Virus record (IMG/VR): IMGVR_UViG_3300022198_005632 | Span: 1-29,916 of that record | Reading direction: 5' to 3' (one strand) | Source: a virus | DNA length: 29,916 bases | In this document: positions 22,134 through 29,916 of the stretch, in pieces | Position numbering within the stretch: position 1 is the stretch's first letter | Layout of the letters: every line of letters starts with the position of its first letter | Notes under the pieces: model-generated | What the model was told of the DNA's origin: nothing | The model's input: only the letters and a program-made list of their open reading frames with translations | Database searches by the model: none | Position numbers and translations under genes: made by a program

Positions 22134-25100
22134 ATGCCACAGAAAACTAATTTAAATGTCTATCCATATTTTGATGATTTTAATCCAGATAATGTATACC
22201 AAAAGGTTTTATTTAAACCTGGATACCCAATACAGGCGAGAGAGCTAAATGTAATACAATCAATGCTTCAGAGTCAAATCGAAGCATTTGGGCAATGGGC
22301 ATTTCAAGATGGAAGTCCTGTAATACCTGGATCCATTAACTATAATTCAAGATATTTTGCGGTAGAATTAAAGAATAGTTTTAATGGAATAGATATCTTT
22401 AGCTATATTCCAAATATAATTGGGAAGACCATAAGAGGACAGCTAAGCGGTGTTAGAGCAAGAATACTATCAGCAATTAATAGTGAAGTATCAATAAGAG
22501 GTAATGTAACCTTATATGTGGAGTACTTGGACTCAGATTATGCTACATCAGAATATATATCATTTTCTGATGGAGAAAACATATTAATAGAAGAAAATGT
22601 AAGCATATATTTAACTGTAGATCCAGATTCAATTTTAAATCTACAGCAAAATGAACCTTTTGCATCTACTATAGATTCCAATTGCAATTCTGTTGGATCT
22701 AGTGTGGCAATAGACTCTGGCGTCTATTATATAAGGGGATATTTTGTAAAAAGCTCGCCACAATACATTATATTAGACCAGTATGAAAACAATCCAAGCT
22801 ATAGAGTTGGATATTCTATAATAGAAAATATAGTGACATCAGAAGATGATAATTCATTAAATGACAATGCAAATGGATTTTTAAATTATGCTGCTCCTGG
22901 TGCTGATAGATTTTCAATTACTCTAGCCTTAATTAAAGTAGGTCTAGACGAGGAAATACCAGAAAATTTTGTCCAGATCTTGGAGATTAGAGATGGTATA
23001 GTAAGAAGTATAACTCAAGACCCACGATTGAATGAGTTGGGCAAAGAATTAGCTAGAAGAACATATGATGAGTCTGGAGATTATTATGTCAAATCTCCCA
23101 CAATAACTGTCGCGGAAACTCTTGATGATTTATTGGGAAATGATGGAATATACAGTGGAAACCAACTCACTTTTAATGGGAATGTTCCAAAAGAAGATAT
23201 TGCAACATATCAAATTTCTCCATTAAAAGCATATGTAAAAGGATATGAAATAGAAACGGTATCTACCACATTTTTAGATTTTGAAAAGGCTAGGACAACA
23301 AAGAGATTAGAGAACCAAAATATAATTTACAATACTGGATCTACATTATCATTGAATAGAGTTTTTGGATCACCAAAAATAGGATTTTCAACAGTTACTG
23401 TTAGCCTAAGAGATCAAAGAACTCCAGAAATTTCTGGAACAAATACTGGAAAAGAAATTGGTTTAGCAAGAGTATATGATTTTGCATTGGAATCTGGGTC
23501 ATATGATTCTTTATTGTTGGATTCAAATCAATGGGACATATCTTTATATGATATACAAACATACTCTGAAATTACAGTAAATGAAAATATTACTCTATCT
23601 ACTCCAACTTACATAAAAGGAAAATCTAGTGGAGCCACAGCATACTTAAAGTATGACATCTCAAATTCTGGCATTTTAACTGCATATAATTCCACAGGAA
23701 ACTTCATAAATGGAGAAAGATTAATTTTTAATGATGTAGAAGATGAAAATACTAGAGTTTCTACATCAATTAAAAGTTATAGTGTAGATGATGTAAAGTC
23801 ATTGTATAGTTCCATAGGGGTTGGAAATACATTTTCTGCTGATTTAATTAAAACCCAAAAAATAAGTTTTGGAGTTGCAGATATTTCTGCCGTAGATTTA
23901 ATATCAGGAATTTCTACAATAAGTACAAACACCCCTATATTTTCTGGTGTAGTGAAGGTTGGGGATTTGGTATCATATACACAACCAGAAAAATTATATC
24001 CGACATATTCAAAAGTAAATTCTGTAACTGCAACCACTTTATCTGTAGTTGGAGTTACTACAGTGAATGGAGTTTGTGATGGTAGCCTCCCAATATCTTC
24101 AATATCAGTATCAGATTTAAAATTATTAGGAAATAAATCTATAATATCGATTGATAATACTCTATATACAAAGTTACCAAAAGATAATGTTAGTAGTGTT
24201 GATTTAACCAATTCAACTTTAACGATTAGAAAGCAATTTGATCTGACAATTACATTAAATTCAACTGGAAATGTCATATCAGATGTAGATGAGGTATTTT
24301 TACCTTTTGATGAAGAAAATTATGTTCTAATTTCTAATGATGGTATAACTGAAAAATTAACTTCAGATATGTTTGATGTTTCAGTATATAATTTGTCTGG
24401 TGGATCGACAATAAAGTTTAATGGACTACTTACTACAAGTGGGTCAGCAAAATTGATAGCTACATTAACTAAATCAAATGTAAAGGAAAAGAAAAAAAAT
24501 AAATCAATTGTAAAATCAATAGTAGTAGATAAATCTAGATTAGTTGGATCTGGAATTGGAGAAACTACTCTCAATAATGGTTTGGTTTATGGAAATTATC
24601 CATATGGAACTAGAGTAGAAGATGATGACATTTGTTTATTGCAATCTGATGTAAATTCAATATACGGAATATTTGAACAAAATGATAGTTCAAATTTGAA
24701 TATTGACCCTACTTGCCCTACGATTACACTGAGCAATATAAGTGGTCCTTCTGGGAGTACCAATGATATTTCACTTGGGGAAACTTTTGTTGGCCAATTG
24801 ACCAATGCTGTTGCAATATGCGTGGAAAAAGTAAATTCTAATACTATAGGATTTGTATATTTAAATTCTAATACTTTTGCAATTGGTGAGTCTTTGTTGT
24901 TTGAATCTTCTTTAGTTGATGGGATAGTCAATTCTATAACAAGCAAAGATAAAAACATAACATCAAACTATATTTTTGACAGTGGGCAAAGAGCTACAAT
25001 ATATGATTACTCTAAGATAATAAGGAAAAATCAATATAAAGAACCAATTAGAAAAATTAAAATATATTTTAATGCTTCGGAATATTCCGATTCAGACACT

Positions 25101-27716
25101 GGAGATATTACTACAGTAAACTCTTATGTAGATTTCGAGTACAATGAAATAACATCAACAAATGAAATAAGAAATAGTGACATAATTGACATTAGACCTA
25201 AGGTTTCTCCATATGTTGTTGAAGAAAACAAAAAATCTCCTTTTGAATTTGATTCAAGATCTTTTGATAGTGCATATAACAACTCATCAAAATATGTTTT
25301 AGCCTCAGATGAATCAATTTCTTGTTCATATTCTTTCTATTTGCCAAGAATGGACAAAATATTATTATCTAAAGATGGAATACTTCAGGTTAAAACTGGA
25401 GATCCAGCTGAAGTTCCTCAACCTCCATTGACAGGAGATGACTCAATAGAATTGGCAACAGCATTTATACCAGCATATACTTTTAATGTAAATTCTATTT
25501 CTATTGATAAAAAAGAATACAAACGCTATACTATGTCAGATATTAGTAAGCTTGAAAATAGAATTGAGAATTTAGAATACTATACTACTTTATCCTTACT
25601 TGAAAAAGAAACGGCCCAATTAAATGTACTTGATGATAGTGGAAATCCAAGATTTAAATCTGGATTTTTTGTGGACAATTTTACAACTACAATATATCAA
25701 CAAAAAGAAACTATTATAAAAAATTCTATAGATATACCTAATAATGTTCTTAGACCATCTCATTATACAACAAATTGCGATTTAGTGATCGGAGAGTCTT
25801 CTTTAATATTAAATAATAATAATTCTGTTGATATAAATTATTCAAATGATTTTATCGGAACAAATATCAAAAAATCTGGCAATGTAATAACTTTAGATTA
25901 TGTAGAAGTTGTTGAAAACACTCAAGAATTCTCAACTAGAGTTATTGATGTTACTTCATATTCATCATCTGAAAATTCTGGTAGCATAATTTTAAGTCCA
26001 TCTTCTGATGCATGGGTAAGTCAAACTAAAGTAAAAGTAAATAATATTGAACTGGATGAAGATTTGAATGAGAATGGAGTTCAATTAGAGATATCTAAAG
26101 ACTCTGAGGACCTTGGATTTTCACCTGCAGTTTGGCAGAGTGTCACATGCTGGAAGCCCCAACCAAAACCTGGTTTAAAGGGCAGAAATGTTAAAGGAGG
26201 TCCAAATCGCCCCAAACAAAAACCAGACTATGCACCTACTGGTCGCAGATTGAATACCGCTATTTTAACTAATACTACAGTTTCAGCCAATGATGCAACT
26301 TCATCCAATTATAATGGAATATCACTAGGTACATCAGTTGTGTCCACTGATGTAATACCATATATGAGGGCAAGAAATATTGAATTTAAAGCTGAGAGGA
26401 TGAAGCCATTTACTAGACTATACGCATTTTTTGATAATGTTGATGTCAATGAGTATATAATTCCCAAATTAATTGAAATTGAAATGGTAAAGGGCACATT
26501 TGAAGTTGGAGAAACTTTAGTTGGGAGAGTGCCTCAGTTTAACTTTAGTTGGATTCAAAATGGAATAAAGAAAGGAAATTTATTGAGGGACAATCTCAAT
26601 TCTTTAGGAGTTTCAATAGATTCCATTTCTGATATAAGAACTATTGGTATATCTACATCAACAGATCCACGAAATAGAAATCTATCAAGAAGATCATTAG
26701 ATTTATTTAATTCTAATAATTTTAAACCTATAGTCAAATTTAGAGTTTGTGCCCCAAACCATAAAGTTGGTCCATATAATTCACCGGAAAAAACTTATAA
26801 CTTAAATCCATATAATAGATCTGAAGTTGTGCCAAGTTCATATTCCGCAAACTCAAGTATATTGAATATAGATACATATAGCCTTTCCTATATGGGAAAT
26901 ACTAATTTTTATGGACAGATTAAAATTGGTATGCAATTAATTGGCAGTTCTAGTGGTGCTGTAGCTACAGTAAAAGACATCAGATTGATTTCAGATGAGA
27001 ATGGATCTTTGATTGGATCATTTAGAATACCAAGAGATAATAAAAGAAAATTCACAACCGGAGAAAAAGTATTTAAAATCACAAATAGTTCTACCAATTC
27101 ACTTGTTCCTGGTATCGTATATACTTCTGCGGAAGAGAAATTTTATGCTCAGGGATACTTGAATAAGCAAGAAGAAACTATATTATCGATAACAAAACCA
27201 AGAATTGCTCCGGAAATTCCCAATGAAACTCCGCCATCACAACCACAAACACCAACATATAATCCACCACGATCAACTCCAACTTCTTCTACACCAAAAC
27301 CAATAGTAATACCAACTCAACTTTCACCATCGGTTCCACCGCAACCAAATATTATAGATGTGAATAGAGGAGGTCCTTTATATGCAAATGCTGCCCAAAA
27401 TAGGCTAATAGATGCATATGAACAATTAACAGGAAATACTGCTAAGAATATAAATAATCTAGCTAAAAAACTAGGTGTCGATATAGATCCAAAGCCAGGT
27501 GGGAACTTAACCAAAAAAGATGGAAATGCCATCCTAAAAGCCCTTACAAATGCTGGCGTAAATCAAGTTCCAGGTGGGTCAGTTTATGTACCTGGTCCAG
27601 GGTCAGCTAGATCTCCAGCTCCACCAAAACCAGCTCCACCAAAACCAGCTCCACCAAAACCAGCTCCACCAAAACCAAAGAATACATCATCTAAACCTAA
27701 AAACAAGAAGAAATAA
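22134..27716 (+). CDS. DUF4815-domain tail/baseplate protein, 1860 aa, with Pro-rich and PAPPK tail
   Basis: The N terminus (NVYPYFDDFNPDNVYQKVLF, then GYPIQARELNVIQSMLQSQI and FQDGSPVIPGSINY) is typical of DUF4815 proteins, large virion proteins of several myovirus groups thought to be tail-fibre or baseplate components. Beta-rich sequence runs to about residue 1680, ending with FYAQGYLNKQEETILSITKP. Then come three added parts: a Pro-rich linker (about 1690-1740), a small helical module (about 1741-1810, with NRLIDAYEQLTGN and NINNLAKKLGVDID) and four PAPPK units (1828-1847) with a Lys-rich end (KNTSSKPKNKKK). In homologues I recall, the sequence after ETILS continues into a PLAQSF domain; here that domain begins the next gene. 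No catalytic motif seen. Confidence 0.85.
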   Translation: MPQKTNLNVYPYFDDFNPDNVYQKVLFKPGYPIQARELNVIQSMLQSQIEAFGQWAFQDGSPVIPGSINYNSRYFAVELKNSFNGIDIFSYIPNIIGKTIRGQLSGVRARILSAINSEVSIRGNVTLYVEYLDSDYATSEYISFSDGENILIEENVSIYLTVDPDSILNLQQNEPFASTIDSNCNSVGSSVAIDSGVYYIRGYFVKSSPQYIILDQYENNPSYRVGYSIIENIVTSEDDNSLNDNANGFLNYAAPGADRFSITLALIKVGLDEEIPENFVQILEIRDGIVRSITQDPRLNELGKELARRTYDESGDYYVKSPTITVAETLDDLLGNDGIYSGNQLTFNGNVPKEDIATYQISPLKAYVKGYEIETVSTTFLDFEKARTTKRLENQNIIYNTGSTLSLNRVFGSPKIGFSTVTVSLRDQRTPEISGTNTGKEIGLARVYDFALESGSYDSLLLDSNQWDISLYDIQTYSEITVNENITLSTPTYIKGKSSGATAYLKYDISNSGILTAYNSTGNFINGERLIFNDVEDENTRVSTSIKSYSVDDVKSLYSSIGVGNTFSADLIKTQKISFGVADISAVDLISGISTISTNTPIFSGVVKVGDLVSYTQPEKLYPTYSKVNSVTATTLSVVGVTTVNGVCDGSLPISSISVSDLKLLGNKSIISIDNTLYTKLPKDNVSSVDLTNSTLTIRKQFDLTITLNSTGNVISDVDEVFLPFDEENYVLISNDGITEKLTSDMFDVSVYNLSGGSTIKFNGLLTTSGSAKLIATLTKSNVKEKKKNKSIVKSIVVDKSRLVGSGIGETTLNNGLVYGNYPYGTRVEDDDICLLQSDVNSIYGIFEQNDSSNLNIDPTCPTITLSNISGPSGSTNDISLGETFVGQLTNAVAICVEKVNSNTIGFVYLNSNTFAIGESLLFESSLVDGIVNSITSKDKNITSNYIFDSGQRATIYDYSKIIRKNQYKEPIRKIKIYFNASEYSDSDTGDITTVNSYVDFEYNEITSTNEIRNSDIIDIRPKVSPYVVEENKKSPFEFDSRSFDSAYNNSSKYVLASDESISCSYSFYLPRMDKILLSKDGILQVKTGDPAEVPQPPLTGDDSIELATAFIPAYTFNVNSISIDKKEYKRYTMSDISKLENRIENLEYYTTLSLLEKETAQLNVLDDSGNPRFKSGFFVDNFTTTIYQQKETIIKNSIDIPNNVLRPSHYTTNCDLVIGESSLILNNNNSVDINYSNDFIGTNIKKSGNVITLDYVEVVENTQEFSTRVIDVTSYSSSENSGSIILSPSSDAWVSQTKVKVNNIELDEDLNENGVQLEISKDSEDLGFSPAVWQSVTCWKPQPKPGLKGRNVKGGPNRPKQKPDYAPTGRRLNTAILTNTTVSANDATSSNYNGISLGTSVVSTDVIPYMRARNIEFKAERMKPFTRLYAFFDNVDVNEYIIPKLIEIEMVKGTFEVGETLVGRVPQFNFSWIQNGIKKGNLLRDNLNSLGVSIDSISDIRTIGISTSTDPRNRNLSRRSLDLFNSNNFKPIVKFRVCAPNHKVGPYNSPEKTYNLNPYNRSEVVPSSYSANSSILNIDTYSLSYMGNTNFYGQIKIGMQLIGSSSGAVATVKDIRLISDENGSLIGSFRIPRDNKRKFTTGEKVFKITNSSTNSLVPGIVYTSAEEKFYAQGYLNKQEETILSITKPRIAPEIPNETPPSQPQTPTYNPPRSTPTSSTPKPIVIPTQLSPSVPPQPNIIDVNRGGPLYANAAQNRLIDAYEQLTGNTAKNINNLAKKLGVDIDPKPGGNLTKKDGNAILKALTNAGVNQVPGGSVYVPGPGSARSPAPPKPAPPKPAPPKPAPPKPKNTSSKPKNKKK
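27615..27674 (+). repeat. Tandem repeat, 4 perfect copies of a 15-bp unit
   Basis: CCAGCTCCACCAAAA occurs four times without a mismatch, encoding P-A-P-P-K in frame near the C terminus of the DUF4815 protein. Perfect identity points to recent expansion and possible copy-number variation. Confidence 0.95.
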
Positions 27717-27719
27717 ATA
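27713..27719 (+). promoter_or_regulatory. T4-type late promoter motif ATAAATA before the last gene
   Basis: AATAAATA overlaps the stop codon of the DUF4815 gene and lies 17 bases before the ATG at 27737. AAGG at 27725-27728 is a possible ribosome binding site with an 8-base spacing. Confidence 0.5.
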
Positions 27720-27736
27720 AAAAAAAGGTCATATAA

Positions 27737-29916
27737 ATGGAAGTTAAAAATCCTCTTGCTCAATCATTTTATATATTCCCACAAACTGGAATATTTGCTA
27801 CTTCCATTGATCTATATTTTTATTCTAAAGATCTCTATGAATCAGTGACGGTCCAATTGAGACCCATGAAGATGGGCACACCAGATACAATTGTGTACCC
27901 ATACAGTGAGGTGACATTATATCCAAATGATGTAAATGTCTCATCTGACTCAAGTTTACCAACGACTTTCAAATTTTCTTCTCCGGTATATCTTTCCGGT
28001 GAAACTTATCATTCTGTTGTAGTGATATCAAATTCATCAGAATATAAGGTTTGGATATCTAGACTGGGAGAACTTGATGCATTAAGTTATAACTCAGCCA
28101 ATACTAGAGAAGTTTTTGTAACTAAGCAGAAGGAAACTGGTTCATTGTTTTTGTCCCAAAGTGGTTACACTTGGACAGCTAGTCAATATGATGACTTAAA
28201 GTATACCTTAAGAAGAGCAGATTTTAATATAGAAAATCAGGGAGTGATTAATTTTTATAATTCTAATTTAGATTCCGATGAAAATATATCCAAATTACTT
28301 CCAGATGCAATAGAATTTAATTCAAAAAAAATTAGAGTTGGTCTCTCTAAAACAGTATCAGATGCTGGATTAGTTTTTGGCAATACTATAGTACAAGCTA
28401 CTACAAATGCAACTGGAAATTTTGTTGGATATGGTGGATCAGCATTTGGAGATCTAAGTATAATAGATAATGGCATTTCATATGAAGATGGATATTATTC
28501 TAACATTCCACTTTTAAGCTTAACTGGCACTGGTAGAAACGCAACTGCAAATATTACTATAGTTGGTGGGGAGTTAGTCTCATTGGGAGCAACAGTTTCA
28601 AATGGTGGATATGGATACAAAGTTGGCGATGTTCTTACATTTGATCCCCCTGGAATAAATCAGATTGGCAGAAATGTGAGAATATCAGTTTCAAATATTG
28701 CTGGATATAATGAATTGGTGTTAGATCAAGTTCAAGGAAATTTTGAAACTGGAGTGGGCAAAACTATAGGATACATAGACAATACTGGAAATACAGTTGA
28801 TTTGAATGGATTTGGATCAGATGTTCTTTTAGATTCTGCTCCAATTGAAATAAATGATGGTAGACATATTAAAATAAATCACTTCAACCATGGTATGCAC
28901 TCTAGCGCAGATGTAGTTGAAATATCTGGAGTAATTTCAGATATAAACCCAACTACATTAGTGAATGAAGAATACACTCCAGACGCTACAACTAATATAA
29001 CATTAGAAGATTCTACTAATTTTTCTACTTTTGAAGGATTGCCAGTTGGACCTAGCAATGTTGGGTATATTTTAATTGGAGAAGAAATAATATCATACGA
29101 ATCAGTCACTGGAAACGCATTAGGTGGAATTACGAGAGGGATAGATCAAACCAACCCTGGAAATTATGAAGTTGGAGTTCCAATATACAAATATGAATTA
29201 AACCAAATATCATTGAGAAGAATAAACAAAGTACATCAATTATCTGATGCGACGACATCTGAACCAATAGGAATGGATTATTATGATTTAAAATTATTAA
29301 TGAATTCTAATGGGACTGATAGAATTACTTTAAATCCATTGTATATAAAAGAATCTAAAACCGCTGGGGGACAGGAAATAACAGCAACTAGAAATATACA
29401 ATACAGTATTATAACTCCAAGTTTTGAAACCATATCTCCACCTAGAACAACATTAAGATCTGCCATTAGGACGGTAAGTGGAAAAAGTATAGATGGAATA
29501 GAATTGCCTTTTGTCGATCAAGGATTTGAAGAGGTTGAGTTGAATGGGGTCAATTACCTAAGTTCAAATAGAATAATTTGCTCTAATGTAAATGAATCCG
29601 CAAAATTAAGTAATTTACCGGGAAATAAATCTTTAAATTTAAATATTTCATTGGAATCTGAAGATACAAGATTGTCACCGATGATATCAGCAATAGAAAG
29701 AGCTTCTGTAATTTTAACTTCAAACAGAATTAATAGCGTGATATCGAATTTTGCAGAAGATGATAGAGTTTCGACATTAGCCGGAGATCCATCTTCATTT
29801 GTATATGCAACCAAACCTATAACCCTTGAGAGTTCCGCTCAAACAATAAAAGTCATATTGTCTGCGTATTTAAACATATATACTGATGTAAGATTATTCT
29901 ACGCAATATCAAATTC
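27737..29916 (+). CDS. PLAQSF-domain virion protein, partial (at least 726 aa, runs off the window)
   Basis: An open frame from the ATG at 27737 to the end of the window without a stop. MEVKNPLAQSFYIFPQTGIF, then TSIDLYFYSKDLYESVTVQL and VWISRLGELD match the domain that usually follows the N-terminal part in DUF4815-type tail proteins (DPLAQ-S/T-F, I-D-L-Y-F, VQIR). Then come a GxGY module (about 288, VSNGGYGYKVGD) and a GFP/E-I-I-x-Y module (about 443, ILIGEEIISYES followed by GITRG). The later part (about 480 on) is beta-rich. It is probably a tail-fibre or baseplate component acting next to the DUF4815 protein; the exact role is inferred. Confidence 0.85.
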   Translation, partial: MEVKNPLAQSFYIFPQTGIFATSIDLYFYSKDLYESVTVQLRPMKMGTPDTIVYPYSEVTLYPNDVNVSSDSSLPTTFKFSSPVYLSGETYHSVVVISNSSEYKVWISRLGELDALSYNSANTREVFVTKQKETGSLFLSQSGYTWTASQYDDLKYTLRRADFNIENQGVINFYNSNLDSDENISKLLPDAIEFNSKKIRVGLSKTVSDAGLVFGNTIVQATTNATGNFVGYGGSAFGDLSIIDNGISYEDGYYSNIPLLSLTGTGRNATANITIVGGELVSLGATVSNGGYGYKVGDVLTFDPPGINQIGRNVRISVSNIAGYNELVLDQVQGNFETGVGKTIGYIDNTGNTVDLNGFGSDVLLDSAPIEINDGRHIKINHFNHGMHSSADVVEISGVISDINPTTLVNEEYTPDATTNITLEDSTNFSTFEGLPVGPSNVGYILIGEEIISYESVTGNALGGITRGIDQTNPGNYEVGVPIYKYELNQISLRRINKVHQLSDATTSEPIGMDYYDLKLLMNSNGTDRITLNPLYIKESKTAGGQEITATRNIQYSIITPSFETISPPRTTLRSAIRTVSGKSIDGIELPFVDQGFEEVELNGVNYLSSNRIICSNVNESAKLSNLPGNKSLNLNISLESEDTRLSPMISAIERASVILTSNRINSVISNFAEDDRVSTLAGDPSSFVYATKPITLESSAQTIKVILSAYLNIYTDVRLFYAISN

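Noticed and set aside
23777-24958. Long minus-strand frames (166, 84 and 120 aa) within the DUF4815 gene
   Set aside because: They are antisense to a continuous 1860-aa frame with no signals of their own; open antisense frames are expected by codon bias.

Overview
The window is part of a T4-like myovirus genome, most plausibly a cyanophage of Synechococcus or Prochlorococcus. The assignment rests on a baseplate-wedge run (gp25, gp6, a giant gp7-like protein, gp8), a YHYH-type domain inside a structural giant, a DUF4815 tail protein, and very small genes of the kind cyanomyoviruses carry. All genes I accept are on the + strand. Host range is inference only; no host-derived marker gene such as psbA is present here.

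Bases 1-5500 are an accessory region of short genes (40-256 aa) with mixed base composition. Some genes are clearly GC-rich (around 1300-1630 and 2290-2720). They are separated by intrinsic terminators (357-385, 736-766, 1199-1220, 5335-5358) and by recurring structured leaders. Two leader families stand out. One is a composite element at about 823-1010 and 1239-1438, with an inverted partial copy at 2301-2382. The other is a hairpin plus a pyrimidine-rich stretch ending in TTCTCATG ahead of three genes. The only recognisable products are a DUF6011-type zinc-binding protein (2473-3153) and a GT-A glycosyltransferase-like protein (4259-5029). A small conserved gene at 5358-5491 appears broken by one missing base.

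Bases 5500-29916 are AT-rich, tightly packed late structural genes: a small hypothetical (5545), gp25 (5817), gp6 (6219), a 2627-aa gp7-like protein (8135), a 1496-aa repeat protein (16023), gp8 (20535), a 1860-aa DUF4815 protein (22134) and a structural gene that runs off the end (27737). Genes abut or overlap by one base, or are separated by short gaps. Three of these gaps carry an ATAAATA motif typical of T4-type late promoters. A CTAAATA variant and a near-consensus sigma70 promoter overlap each other ahead of the glycosyltransferase.

The most striking feature is the expansion of the baseplate and tail periphery. The gp7-like protein keeps recognisable gp7 segments near its two ends but carries about 2,200 residues of beta-rich repeat modules between them, including a YHYH domain in which the namesake histidines are replaced. 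Similar modules recur in the 1496-aa protein, in gp8 and in the last gene. The DUF4815 gene ends in a Pro-rich/PAPPK tail directly before a gene starting with the PLAQSF domain that in related phages is, as far as I recall, usually part of the same polypeptide.
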